A DNA stretch of 64,000 bases from Apostichopus parvimensis (lineage: Eukaryota; Echinodermata; Holothuroidea; Aspidochirotida; Stichopodidae): contig KN884769.1 in assembly GCA_000934455.1 (NCBI GenBank), positions 59,751 to 123,750 of the forward strand. Direction: 5' to 3'. Under the pieces are notes generated by a model, which saw only the letters and a program-made list of their open reading frames with translations, was not told the DNA's origin and searched no databases. Of the stretch, positions 22,293 through 36,700 are shown one piece after another. The position numbers and the translations under genes are program-made. Positions within the stretch are counted from its first letter, which is position 1, and every line of letters begins with the position of its first letter.

Positions 22293-23056
22293 TTTACTGT
22301 GGGGATAAAAAAGAAACTTTGAAAGTTGTAAAACGTCTTTTTATCAAATGATCCAAATATGTATCTTAAAATATTTCAAGGTAACTTACCAAAAACGCTC
22401 ACCTTTTTAGTTAGCATTACTCAGTTTCAAATGAATCAACTTAATGACAGTTCAAATTCGATTGTTATTACGCCACGCACTATACGTGTTGTGCTGCCTG
22501 CTTTAACCAATGCGAAACAAAAACGAACCTCACTGTCGTACTATATCAAGTATATATAAAAAGAAAAGAAAAAAATGTTGAATGGCGTATTATAGTTGCC
22601 ATCAGTTGAAGTATATTAATTATTAATCAAGATAGTATTGTCATTCTTCAAATTAAATATGATAGCATATCTAATCAAGACGAAAGTTTCACTTCGGCTT
22701 GGCCTTAGGCCAGATCCATACGAATTAGTTGTTTTAATGCACGTAGACGTTTCAGTTTGCTGATGTTATACAATAATACAACAAAGAAAGTCAACAATAT
22801 CGTTAATATTCTCATCAATTGCAGATGTAATGGTCTTTAAATCGGTAAATACATACTAAGGTACATGTTTAAGAAATAATTTTCATGAACCTTTCATCAA
22901 ACAGCTAAAAACATATACACACGGGAGGTGTATTCATTTGTTTCCAATATTTTTAATTGCACAGATATCGTTGGTTAAGAGATGCAACTATTATATCTTG
23001 CTCTCCCCCACCCCCCCCCCGAAAGTATAATGACACTAAAATTGCAGTTAAGAAAT
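22293..23056. promoter_or_regulatory. Upstream region of gene B, promoter not resolved
   Basis: AT-rich DNA 5' of the gene B start. I see no clear TATA box at a convincing distance and no coding exon. A C-run lies at about 23007-23020. Confidence 0.3.
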
Positions 23057-24173
23057 GCTATCATTAGTCTATAAGAAAACTCGACACGACCACAGGAATT
23101 GCTTTGAGCACGACCCTGGGTAGACTATTTGAAGGTCTATATACTCTGTGTCGCATATATTAACAGAGTTACAAAGACGACTGCAAACGACAGAATCTTC
23201 TTAAACTTAATAGTCATCTTTTAATTCCGACTTGGTTACGACTTGTAATTGGCTAGTGGAAAACAGAACTTTCAAATCAATTTCGTCGTCCGGCGATATA
23301 ATAAATAAGGTTCACTTGGCTAATCTGGCTATATCCGGGGGTTCGATTCCTACTTTCGCCTGATGAGTCTGAAAAGGACGACACCGGTCGTGAAGTGGAA
23401 TTTTTCTGGTGTGTTTTTCTTTATTTATTTATTATATATCTGTCATACCACTTGCTACACATTCATTTCTTATTTACGGCTTGGCTTGCCTATAAAGAGT
23501 GGTTATTCTGTGTAAATTGTCAGATTCAAAGCACCAGGGGTGCACTCTGTACAATCATAATACTTGGGTAATACGCCCTCAATGACAGTTATACAAAGCC
23601 AATTTATACGCATTCATCACCAGTAGAATCACTGTGGTCGAGTGGTACAGATTCGGTCTGTGGCACAAGATCCAGAGATTCGATACCTACCTTCACCTGA
23701 TGAGTCTGAAAAGGACGACACCGGTCGTGAAGTGGAATTTTTCTGGTGTGTTTTTCTTTATTTATTTATCATATATCTGTCATACCACTTGCTACACATT
23801 CATTTCTTATTTACGGCTTGGCTTGCCTATAAAGAGTGGTTATTCTGTGTAAATTGTCACTTCTTACCCATACAAACGTTTAAGTCCATTTTACTCATAA
23901 CACTTGGGTAATACGCCCTCAATGACAGTTATACAAAGCCAATTTATACGTATTCACACACCAGTAGAATCACTGTGATCGAGTGGTACAGATTCGGTCT
24001 GTGACACAATATCCTGGGATTCGATTCCTACCTTCGCCTGATGAGTCTAAAAGGGACGAAACCGGTCGTGAAGTGGAATTTTTCTGGTGTGTTATTCTTT
24101 ATTTATTTGCTATATATCTGTCATACTACTTGCTATCAGTAGCCTATAAGAAAACTCGACATGACCACACGAA
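23057..24173. repeat. Tandem array of a tRNA-like repeat, flanked by 41-bp direct repeats
   Basis: Three units: about 23313-23628 (5'-truncated), 23629-23968 and 23969-24131 (3'-truncated). Units 2 and 3 begin ATCACTGTGGTCGAGTGG (pol III A-box-like) followed by GATTCGATACC or GATTCGATTCC (B-box-like); unit 1 keeps only the B box, GGTTCGATTCC. The body contains CACCGGTCGTGAAGTGGAAT. The array is bounded by near-identical direct repeats at 23057-23097 and 24132-24172 (CTATAAGAAAACTCGACA core). Confidence 0.75.
23860..23895 (-). repeat. 36-bp exact copy of gene B start-codon region
   Basis: Identical to 22263-22298, which covers the last 6 bases before the gene B ATG and its first 30 coding bases. 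It replaces the corresponding stretch of unit 2 of the tRNA-like array (unit 1 has a different sequence there), so it is a small templated insertion or gene-conversion patch, not part of the ancestral repeat. Confidence 0.85.
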
Positions 24174-24751
24174 ACCTGTAACTCTGTAAAATCTTCGAGC
24201 TAACTTTTCAATTTTAATATAATACTATTCTTAAAAAGAATGGATAAATGGCAAACCAAAATTCTTATTCAACATCCGTTTATTATGTTTATGTCCAAGT
24301 TAACTACAAATTTGCTAAAGATTTGAACAAAAGTGTCGAGTGCTAACTAGCCCCCTTTTGCCTCAAGTATGTGACAATTATTTTTCTCCTTTTGGCGTCC
24401 CATAGTACCATGCCTTGCATATCATTACTTTTGGCGTATACATACGTACACGTTACATATATACATAGAACAACGCCATTAATGCAGTAAAACGGGAACT
24501 TGGCAAGTTTGGAGAGTTTCTCAGGCTACGAAGAGTGTATTTAGCCGAAGAAAGGAATGTTCATATCACATTCTGTAAACTAAACAATGTCTTTAGCTTT
24601 GTACGATAATCATCATGTCTAGCAAATGATAGATCCGCACGGTTTATCATGAGACTAGACAGTTATGGCACCAATGTTTAAGCTGAAGTAACTTCCGGGT
24701 ACCGTTGCCATTGAAAGGACAGATATTGAAGACATTGTTTACAATGTGAAA
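24174..24751. promoter_or_regulatory. Upstream region of gene D, promoter not resolved
   Basis: Non-coding sequence between the tRNA-like array and the candidate gene D start. I see no motif strong enough to call a core promoter. Confidence 0.3.
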
Positions 24752-24766
24752 ATGGACAACTTTCCG
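24752..24766 (+). CDS. Gene D candidate first coding exon
   Basis: ATG in a good Kozak setting (GAAAATGG) encodes MDNFP and ends at a consensus GTGAGT donor in phase 0, as the next candidate exon requires. It is supported only by sites and phase. Confidence 0.35.
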
Positions 24767-27700
24767 GTGAGTTATTAGTATAACAAATGTCATGTAGAAA
24801 ATGCATTTCACAGCATCGATCTTGAACGCTTTGGCAACAACTAACGTGTTTCATTCAACATATTTTATCAACTTTCAACCTGTTTAAACAAAGGGAAGCT
24901 GTCCTATCGTATGTTACAATAAATCCTAACCACTTTATAAATTACTTCGTCATTGAAAACGTTTTCCTTTTCAAAAAGTGACACGGCTTTTACATTGTTA
25001 TCATTCATTATCAGGTGTAAAAGACAAATGGGTCATCACGTCATGAATTTTAAGTAGCCAAAACTTGAAATATTGAATGTTTCAATCCTTTAATAGTTAC
25101 TGTTTTGTCTGTACAGGTAAGCTTACACACAGGATTGTGTTCACACTAGCTAGGCTTTCTAAAAACGACTCCTACCTTTGTCACATGATGTGAGGGCATA
25201 TTGTATTAATAGCATACTATTATAGTGAAAAACTGTTATATTCAAACATCGTTGTTAGCTTTAACGATGTTTGGTTACGAGGCTCAGTAACCATTGTAAA
25301 GTTGTACAGGCGTGGGCGGGACGTTAGTGTGTGTGACGCCTTGGAATTGTAACCTAATAACTCAAATACTATATGGTTCGGGAACTTCATTGGTATGTGG
25401 ATTCACCTTATAAGGTAGATGAACCTATTGTTTCCTGCCGAGTTCTTAAGTTCAAAAGTAAAGGTCGAAAAACATAGTAAACACGATATGATATGATTAA
25501 GATTCTGTAGGGTATGGTATGTACTCAGGGTGCTGTACTATACTATCACTTAAATATATATGATGTGTTAGTATGCTATCAATACTATTATTGAGATTGT
25601 TTATTTTTAACGGTGCTACACAAAGATATGGGATGCCATTTTAAAAATAGCATGTACAGACTAAAACTGAATAACTAAAAGAAATTATTAAATGAACAAA
25701 GGCCTAAGATATTCAAAAGATTGTTCTTCATCATAGGGGCACATTTTTTTTTGGCCAGTAGGGCAAATTTCCTTTTTTTGCAAAACAGTGGGGATGAGAC
25801 ACGTGTCCCCAGTGCCCCCCCCCCCCGGCTCTTACCCCCTTGTATCATATACTACATACTATGTAATGTAAGGCTTATACTGCATGCTATGCATGCCATT
25901 TTCAAGTGTTATTGTTATGTGCACTTACCCTTTATCGTTATGTTAATGTTTGTATGGTATGCCTTGCAGCTGGTGTACTGCACTGTTGTATGCAGTGCAG
26001 TGATGGAGGAAATACAGTACAGTTCTGCACTCACTACCAACCTGTCAACATTTCTTCTATTGTGCCTTGTCCATACATCCCTTTATGTACTCTACAAGGT
26101 GGTATTGTGACATTACAGATTTGCAAAATGACAGCTTCTAGATAGAAACAGTATCACTTCGCAAACATACAGGTATCGCTCCCAAACTTCACTGACAATA
26201 TAATTGAATACCACATAATTACGAGAATTTCATCAAGCGGATTGTGTACAAATATAGGTATATCACCCAAAAAATATTGGACGATATATTTTAAAGGGTC
26301 CGTCTTAAATGTGGCTAGTGTGTTGTACATGTTACTTGAAAGTTAAACGACACAGTACCTTCATATTCCTGCTCATTATGTACAACATGCATGCAGGTAC
26401 AGTAGAATGTCAAGCGCAGTGTCACCTTTACTACAACAGAGAATTACAGAGAGGAGAAAATGCGTAACAATCGAAGAGTTCAACTAAATGCATTATAGAA
26501 GACAAGAGTCAACGGTCAAGGTGGCAACAGGTCAAGGTGGTAACAGACTACTAAAAACTACAAAGTTTTAAGTAAAATATTTTAATGTTTAGGTGAAATA
26601 TTGAATCATTTAAGAGCTGAATGAGCCGTGATTTTTTTTAGACTGATGGCAACAAAGCATAACCTTTCACAATTGTTGTGCGACTTCTGATTCTTTCAAC
26701 AGTTACAGTAGGTGTCTCCTAGTGTAATGTACAGCTGCACATAATGGAAAATCAAGCAATAAAAGAAAAGGAATCAAAATATTGTAACCAAGGGACTGGA
26801 TCGTACCAAATGTCCAAAGCACCTGTCAAGAAAGAATCTGATGGTTGGTACTTTTTCTTTACATGGTTTATATTTGCTGTGTAAAATGCCGTTTCAACTT
26901 TTACACATGTTAACTAGGGTGTAGATGAGTTTGTGTAATCCGTGATTTTCTAAATTGTAATCACATCATCAGATATACTATACATAATGAAATCATTAGG
27001 AAATGTTTTTAATGTTTTGCCTTATGTCAACATGAACGGTAGCATCATAACATTTTTGTCTCAAGAATTAGTACTCTCTGAGGACAGAAATTGTTTAAAT
27101 AACAAAAGGACATTCACATAGTTACTAAATTTTGTAGTCAACAGACAGATTTACCTTGCTCGCAGCTGTCCCTCACAACCTTAGCACTCTCGTTGTACCA
27201 TGACTTGAATGAACTGGTAACCTTTTAACAGTGCGCCCTCAATTACCGGACACCTCGGGTCTATGCCCTTCCTTCTAATTATACCACCCAAAGTGTCAAG
27301 AATGTTCGTTTTGTAGTCTGATTTCTTTTCGATCCAATTTGCTCGGAACTGTGTTAATCAGGACCATATTGGTGTAATTCAGAAGAAGGAAGAAGTGTTC
27401 ATATTAAGTGAGCAGACTGTTTCCTTTTAGATTTGGGAAGGTTTTTGAGACAGATTTGGGAGCGGTTTCCTGTTTGTATAACATACTTATAGAGGTTATA
27501 GAGGGCGCACACTGTTAAAAGGTTACCGGTTCATTCGAGGCACGGAAGAACGAGAGTGCTAAGGCTGTGGGGAGACAGGTAAACTTGTCAGTCGATATAT
27601 CCAAACATGGTAAGCTTTGGAACGTACAGTGTATGTGCTAAACATCATGGGAAGTATGCTTTTTGTCGATTCAGTTCATTATTTTTCAATTCATTATTAT

Positions 27701-30700
27701 TTTCTTAACTCGGGGCAAAACACTGGAACATATAACTGTAAGTATCAGAGATGCTCTCAATTTAAGTTGTTTTAAACGTTTACTCAAAACTTACATATAA
27801 TGTATATAATAAGACTATATGTTTGTTTTATTATTTCTTTTCATTCCTATGCTCCTTTCATATTTTACTATTCTTCAGGGTTTTGTTTGTGTTCATTGTT
27901 TGCTATACCTGTTTATGTGTTCTATTTACTGTTGTATTATTCTTCCGCTTCTCTTATTGTCTGTATTTCTACATGCTCTCCTTATACTCTTTCTTTGTAA
28001 CTGAGGGCCTCGGGGAAGATAGACTCTGGCTAACCAAGTCATCCTCAATTAACTAAGTTGAAAGAAATCAAATAAATAACTTATTACTGCACTTTAGATC
28101 AATAATATGATATGCATATAATATTCAAGACAATAATATCACGATAACTGATTGGCTGCCTCACACCAGTTTCTCAAAAGCACATGCCTCCACGACAGAA
28201 CTCTATTGATATCAGTGAAAGTCAAATGTCACATGAAGTCCAAAGATAGCAAAGGCTGAAAACCTTACAAACAAGAATTCTACATTTATGCAAGATACTC
28301 TACATAATATATAACCCACTTGGTGAGGAAAAGGACCATTTTGAATCTAGTGGAGGTCAAAGATCATGGTTGACAGTATAGATCAAGATCTGAAAACCTT
28401 GTAAACATGATGACTCATGATAAGTACATCTTGTTTGAAGTTCATAATATGTTCAGGAGATCCCCTTGGTGATTGGTGAGCAGAACATGCCTAATGGAAT
28501 TGGTGTAGGTCAAAGGTCATTTGAGGTTAAATATGGTCAGTTTCTAACACTTTGTAAACACATAATGTACACTCCTGTAAAACAAAGCATGAATGGACTT
28601 GGTGGTTGCTATGAAGGTCCACACTATAGTGTATTATGGAAGACTTCACTCCACTTTGTAATTTTGTGGCAAAAAATAAAAATAAATAAAATATTATAAC
28701 TGTGATCAGTTAAGTGGTCGGCTCAAATTTTGTACACTAATCATTGTTACTGTGGAATATTCTCATATGAAATGTGTCATTTAGGGTGTGACTACCTAAG
28801 CGAGTAAGCTTTATGGTTAGTATTCAATAATAACTTCCAATAAGATAGATTTCAGAATACAATTGAGATAAAAAAAAAAGGTTCTCAGCAGAAAGTATTT
28901 TGCATTTTGTTCTCATTTTAGAAGAACAAATGTCATGGTTACATTTTGTGTTGCAAATTTTGTCTCAGTTACCTTGGTCTGTAGGTTTATTTCAATTGTT
29001 TAGATCACTACAATTTTCTTTTTATTTGGAGCAATTATTTATATTGAAACTTTTCAGTGAGAGTTTGAAAAATCAATTGCCTCATTATTTAATTTTCAGA
29101 AAAGATCCTTGTAAATGCACTGAAGAGAGCTTACCATCGGAAGTATACGCACATTAAACCTGTCCCTTATGAAGCTGTCAGCTTATGTGTTAGTGACGTA
29201 TACATAGAAGGTGCAATTAAAGTATTAGATCGAAGCAAAGGAGAAAAAGATCCTTGTAGATGGACTGCCATCCAATCCCGACATGACTTGTTCAAACCAC
29301 TTAAGGACCTAGATGGTACCCGGATACTCATTGATGGTGAGCCTGGGTATGGTAAATCAACTTTGCTACGGCAGTTTGCACATGACTTTTTTAATCAGTC
29401 ACCGGAATCGCCTGTGAATAGATTCAGTATTTTCGTCCTTCTACCTCTTAAAGAGCTATGCAATGTCAAATGTATCTATCAGGCCATTAGATCACAACTT
29501 CCAGACAATACATTGACAGCGGATGCCATTAAGGATGTGATAAATGACAATGTGAGCTCCCTCTTGATTGGCTTTGACGGTTTTGATGAATATATAGATA
29601 GGGGTTCCCCTCAATCTTATGTGGTTCAGATCATGAAAAACAAATTGCTTGAACAATGCACTGCAATATGCTCTACGAGAAAGGGCTATATTCCTCATCT
29701 TCCGAGCCCCACATTGAAGCATTTTAGATTATCTGGATTTAATAACGATATGCAGAAGGCCTACATTAAGAACGCTTTTGGTTGTACAGATAACGCTGGC
29801 GTACTTAAAGACGGAATCCTGAGGCAATTGCAGCAAAATCCAGCAATTGATGCCATTTGTAAAGTACCTTTGTTTTTTGTGGTATTTGCTCACATTCGTG
29901 GGAATGAAGAAATAACGGAGAATTTGGATACCGTCACTGGTTTCTTCGCTGAAATGATGAGAACATTGCTCAGTCATCAAAGAAACAAAGATGCACCCGA
30001 CCAACTTATTGACAGTTCACTGGAACCGCTGCTGCGACAACTAGCTGAACTTGCTTTCAATGGACTTTGCAGTCAAAACCAAAAGCTTCTTTGGGAAGCG
30101 TCTGAACTTAACAAACTAATTGATAAGGCTACCCTTGAGATGTTCACTATTTCTGGTATCTTGGTACAAGAAGAGATGCCATATACTGCTAAAACCGCAG
30201 GAGCAAACGAGAGTTTCTGGGAACCATCAAAAAAACACTTCAGGTTTTATCACAAGATTTTTCAAGAGTATTTTGCAGCTTTCCACATTTCACGATTAGT
30301 CAAACAAGAAGACACAGAACACCTTGCAAAAAAGGCATTAGTGAACCTGAATCACATTGAACTCCAATATGTTTACCGATTTGCATGTGGACTGAACAAA
30401 GCTACAGCGAAGATAATCATTGATCTTTTCACTAAAAACTCCAAGGCTTCACGTATATTTGCAACACTCTGCCTACTGGAAACAGACAGTAAAGACAAGT
30501 ACAATGAGGTCAGGGAGTATTGCTGCAGTGGGCTTGTGGTCAACCACTATGATAGTAAATCCCTACAAACATCAACAATACAGCTTCTTCAAGTAGCATC
30601 ACACCAGAAGGTAAGATATTTCTCTTTAATTGTTTCAAATGTTTGGACCAGTTCAGATAATTTTGATCATCAAATATTTACGGGCTTTGCTCATTATTGT

Positions 30701-33700
30701 TTGTCAAAATGATTAATTAATTAATATTCCTACATTAGTAGCAAGTGATTTCATGAATTTACAAAAGAAACCTACTACAGTATTTCTAGTTCCAGGTCTA
30801 CATAAAGCCAAAGCAAGAACCTTCCTCGTCTTCATTTTAGCAGTGGTTTAAACTTGAAATCATTTCAGCAGTGGTTTAAACTTGAAATCATTTCAGCAGT
30901 AGTTTAATCTTGAAATCATGTCAGCAGTAGTTTAAACTTGAAATCATGTCAGCAGTAGTTTACACTTGAAATCATTTCAGCAGTGGTTTAAACTTGAAAT
31001 CATTTCTGTAGTAGTTGGAACTTGAAATCATGTCAGCAGTGGTTTAATCTTGAAATCATTTCAGCAGTGATTTGCACTTGAAATTATTTCAGCAGTGGTT
31101 TAAACTTGAAATCATTTCAGCAGTGGTTTAAACTTGAAATCATTTCAGCAGTAGTTTAATCTTGAAATCATTTCAGCAGTGGTTTAAACTTGAAATCATT
31201 TCAGCAGTAGTTTACACTTGAAATCATTTCAGCAGTGGTTTAAACTTGATATCATTTCAGCAGTGGTTTAAACTTGAAATCACTTCTGCAGTGGTTTAAA
31301 CTTGAAATCATTTCTGCATTGGTTTAAACTTGAAATCATTTCTGCATTGTAATATTTTATACGCAGATGAAACGTGAGTGGGAATGACTGCCCGGGGCAT
31401 TTGGTGGTCTGGTTTTTCACATTCGCAAGTAAAGTCTGTAACTTTAGAATTTGAGCTATCCGATTGTGTGTGATTTATGTTACACTGCTTGGTTTTAGCA
31501 ATAATGACACCTCGCTGCAAACTAGTTTCTGTGTCCAAAATGAAACACTGCCAGCTCAATGAACTAGTAGCTCTACTTTTAGCCATTTTTTTGCAGATTC
31601 CATTACCGTCCCTGGAGTTATCGTGTTGTGTTAAATCAGTAAACTTGGAACAAGAGACGCTTCACCTTTTTTCTGGTCTTGTGATTTCAAAGCTGGATAC
31701 ATTGAAAGAACTGACACTGACCTTTACAAATTGTGTTGACATGGCAGCTAGTCTTTTGGGTTTGTTTTTAAGGATACCAGTGCTGAAAGCTGTTCGGTAT
31801 GATATTTTAATGTCATTCTCGGTGGTATATTCCTACCCTGGAGAAGTATGTTACTGTTTTCATAAGACAGGTTGGCTATATTATATATCAAATCATAATA
31901 CTTTGCAAATTGGGTCCCACTGAACTGCTTTTCAAATAACAGCCTCACTGTGTATCCTTGTTGCATCATTCCATAGGCCTCAGGTGAATATGAATTTGAA
32001 GGGTGTACAATGACGTTTTTGTACTTCCACAAGTGTATTTTTGTGAACCCCCACCCCCCCCCCAAAAAAAATACTATAAAGTTTAACATTAAAACCTAAA
32101 AAGAGGAAAATAGAACATTTATGAAATCGTACTACATTATTGCAATAATTAATTGAAAGGACATTTATAGCACTTGCCATGCAACATGAGCATAAAACAA
32201 TTTCCAGCAGTGTTTTGGTATTGTAAAGAGGGAACTCTTCATTCATACGTTTCTCTGTTTTACTTGTTGTTTCCATATCTTTAAAATATGACTAATGGTT
32301 GTGTTATCCGACAGGTTTAAACACTCTAAACTTCCTAGGAGTTTTGATGATCGCTGTGTTCTTAGTGACTTAGAATCTAATCAGTGTAAAGGTAAGCATA
32401 TCTTTTGTTTTTCCTTTAATAAACTATTGAGAGAAAGAGTTTTGTAGTGACAACAATGCTAATATGAACTCTTACATATTTAAACAATGAACAATTTAAC
32501 ATTTGCCAAAAAGAAAAAAAAAACATCCTCATATCCTTGTTTAAGACTTAGATATTCTACAGTACACACGTTTTTTTTATACTGTTTGGAGTTGTTCATC
32601 ACAAAACCTTCATTTACTCATTCTGTACGGAAAAGGACCAATACAAATGTGTGTCCTCTATCCCTCTTCAAGGGGTAGTGCATAGTAACTGGCATTGAAA
32701 TGGCAAAAAAAAAATTTCCATATAAGTCAGGTGATGGAATGATGAATTTCACCAGTAATTAATTATTATGTAAATTACTTCAAATATGATCATAGGTTTT
32801 ATGCACTGTCTTCACGGACTGAGAGCTTTCAAGTGTACTTTGAACGTCAAATGGATTTATTGTTTTGTTTAGTGGGTGTGGGACGGGCATTCCTGTTGGT
32901 TGTTATGGAGGTTTGTGACTCATCCATCTCACGACTATATTCAAACACATGCTCCTTCAAACGCACCGTAATTTAATTCGACCCAACCTACCTGGGCTCC
33001 AAACAGTTGTACAAGGACAAGCTAAGCGACTCCCTCTGTCCATTCCTAGGGAACCATCTGCTGACGTGGTTGACCAGATGACCTCGGCATCTGAGCTTCT
33101 AAGACCTGGTCAGAGTGGGGGGGGGGGGGTCACAGAAACCTAGAGTTTCAGGAGTAACGACTCCAGCGGAGGACAACAATTACAAAGAGGAAGGAAGGAA
33201 TGAAATTTCTCAATGGTAACGAAAAAAAAGAAATGGGTAGACAAATTGCACGGAAACAACACAAGGAAGCATCTAAACAAATAATAATCACTTTTAGAAT
33301 TCCCCCACAGGAAGAAATGATTACCTTTCTATTATGTTAAACTAGTTAAGTAGGTCAAAAGTATTATAGTCTCTGCGAATGTAAAACTCTGGATTTATAT
33401 AAAAATACTAAAAGTAATCATTCTTTTAGTAATATGTTATATCCAAATTATCTATATATTATGTCTATAGAATTTGCCAAACTTATGATATATCACAACA
33501 ATCTAATTCTCGAGTTATTGTGTATCGGTCTACCTGAACAAATGTATTGCACAGGGTTCCTTACATTGACATTTTCCTACATTGACATTTGTTTCAGTAT
33601 CCGATTTACTTCAGCACCAGCAGGTTGAGTCGCTCCCATTATGGCATATTTGCTGATTAATTTTGTTTTGCAAAAATTATGGAATATCCTGTCTTGACTG

Positions 33701-36700
33701 GTCGAAATCTTCGGCTAGATTCTTACTTTGATATGGCTTAATTCTGTTATAGTGGACAGTATGAGTTCATCTCACTCCGCATTCGATATCTCCATTTCTC
33801 CGAGGGTATTTTCCCGAGGTGCCAAAGCAGTAGTAACAAAACTGCACATTAGTTGGTGCAAATCGATGACTGGTTCGTTTTGGGCGAGAATTACCAAGGT
33901 GCTGCATTAAAATGATCCTTTGACAACCAACAGGGGAAGAGTAGGTTACGCCAAGTTAACAGGTCAAGTGCCACAGCGCTCTGCTCAATTTTGTCAAAGC
34001 GACGGTCTCTTGGTTGCTGGAGAGCATGACACAAACCAGTACTGATTACAGTAAGCTGTCTCTGATGTGTATGACGGTCAGAAGGTATACTCATGGAAGG
34101 CATTTAATGTAAATTGCCTGTTAATAGTTGTCAAAACTGTGCAAAGACTTGTACGCTTGAAATATTGTTTTCTTTACAGTATCTTGGAAAAATTTGTCAC
34201 TTGAGGGTAAGCTGAATTTGTCTACAGGCCGTTGGGAAGTAAGTGACAGTATATCATTGTTTTAATACCGTTATGTCTATAAGTAAATGTATGGATCTAA
34301 GTTGCATCATTGTTAAACCCCTACAGATGAACGGAACTTAAAGACTGCCCTTATTTTGGTTTTGGCATTGCCGTTTCATGAAGTATTTGCAATAAGCACT
34401 GAGCTACAATACTGATGAATGCTGACGAGCATAAGATGCTAACAAATTGGGAAACATTATTGTAGAATTAACGTTAGTACATTATGTAATTGGAAGTAGC
34501 AAGAATGTAAAAGCATTGCAAAGATTAGAGTATATGTGTTTTGAATGACAAATTATGCAATGATTGGACGGAATCTGTAATATTTTTTTCCAAAAAAAAA
34601 GGCAGACGAGAAAAAATTGTTTTTGCTACCGAAAAGGGGGTCATTTGTCGTGAACATGTCTTTGTTATTTAATATAAACATGTCTTGTGCAAGTTCATTG
34701 ATGTCTTTCGCATCCCCTGAGTAACACAACAGTATGCTATTTATTCCATTTTCATTATGTTATGTAACCATGGTACATGTAGCCATGTGCTCTAGGCTGT
34801 CCCATCTAATGTACAGTAACTTATCTTTCTATTCTCACAGAATGCAAATGGAGATGAAATGACAGATGAAGACTATGAACGTATGCTGGTGAGTTGTTTT
34901 ATTGTTTCTGAATGGAACATCATATTAGTGGTAATTGTTAGCTTTTTTATAATTCTGTATAATCCATGATCATCATCATCAACGTTAGTTTTTTTCCTTT
35001 ATGCCTGAATTACATACTTTGGAAACTAACGTGTCTTTAAGTAGTAATCTTAGCGTGGATCTACGTATTAAGTACAGTGTCTGGCATCCAAAGAAAGACT
35101 AAATAATTTGCACCTTTCTCTTACATAACATCAATGTTGTCACAAGAATAACAACCAATACTGATTTAGTTGTATACATAATATAATGAGTGATGTTTAT
35201 GTTTGATCTTGTTTAATTAATTACTAAATACTGTCAGGGTGAAAGTTGCTGACAGCTTTACACAAAGTAATGTACTCGATAGTATGTACTGAGTAATAAT
35301 GAACTATGACAGAATGACTGAGAGTAAAGCATAGCATTGCCTCTCAACTGAACCAAATTTGAGCTTAATTGCGGTATTGAAAAGTTAGTCATTTTGAAAT
35401 TACTTTAAAATGTTTTACAAACTTGACCTATTCTACAGATCAATTTTAGAAGAAACATGACTTCAATGATATAAGCTGGTGGTTAGCTGTCCAAACTATC
35501 TACTAATATAAACTTGAATGTGTTGTTGCTTAAACCTTTTTATTGCTTGCCAATTTAAAATGTTCCAATATTCTCAATAGTTTTCTGATGTTGAAATTAC
35601 AGCAATAGCAAGTGACTTACTGTATGGAGTGAACACATGGTTGTACCATGATACTATTTCTTCCATAGTTAGTAACCTACTGCACATCGCCCATACATTC
35701 TTGATATTCGTACAACACATACACACAATATGTGGTGTCCTGTTGTAATGCCAGTTTTACATATTACTGTTGGTTTTGTTGGTACTTAGCAAGAGTTCCA
35801 AAATAAGTAGTTTTAACCTCTGAGTACTTTGCATCGATTGTGAGTACTGAGTTGATGCTAAAAGTAGTTGAGTAGTAATCGTGTACAGGGTATTACAACA
35901 CTTTCGTGTAGAAGACAATAACATTGTTACTAAATGCAGCAAATAATAATATTATCTCACATTATGTGCATTGCACTCAACCTGTGGTGAACCATTAAAA
36001 ACCTTTCAGTTCCTATGTTCTCTTGACTTTTAGTGCGAGCCATTCTCACTGAACTTTGAAGAGCTGAAAAGAAAACTTGCAGAGAAATTACCCCAGAACA
36101 GTTGTGCCAACATTGCAAAACACTTTTCACTAGCTGAAATAAGCGGTCACAAGTCATCAACATCGGATCTCCTAGATGTCCTTGAAGAGAGAGGATATAT
36201 ACATGCGGCAAATATCAGTCGCTTAGTCAAGTCACTTTGTGAGTTGAAGATAACAGGCAGTGTTTTGGAAATTGCAGAGTTATACCAAAAGTCCATAGGT
36301 ATGTAGTACGGATTATATTGAGTTTAACATTTTTGAGTTGTCAGTACTTTCAGGAAATGAGGTATGGTCTTGCCACAAATATTCTGTACGCTTTACATTA
36401 CTATTAGAAACTTTCTAATCTGATTGTCAATGCATGTCCATTTAGCACACAGTGTTTCTTACCGTATTTCTACTACTCAGATTCCTTAGCTATCTTTTTC
36501 GACCGCTTTCACACGATTTGGAAGAACACCATTGAATGTACGCCTTCGTTATTTTTTCTCTTTGAATATGCCTTAAGCTAATTTTCCCACCCTCCACCCT
36601 TATTGCTTATAGAAGTCTATCATATCTTAGAGACCTAAGGCATTTTTATGGTTCTGGGTTACACATATTAGAGCAGAATCTATAATCTTGCTCAATGGCA

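Noticed and set aside
27800-28056. Hydrophobic open frames that could be membrane proteins
   Set aside because: Three overlapping frames in T-rich sequence are all hydrophobic, which is a base-composition effect inside a gene D intron.
28900-29157. 85-codon frame just before NACHT1
   Set aside because: It reads through the polypyrimidine tract and acceptor of the NACHT1 exon in the wrong frame.
34207-34228. A 22-nt intron splitting gene D exon 6 (GGTAAG...CTACAG)
   Set aside because: It is too short to be spliced, and reading through gives an exon with the same length and phases as its counterpart at 41511-41569.
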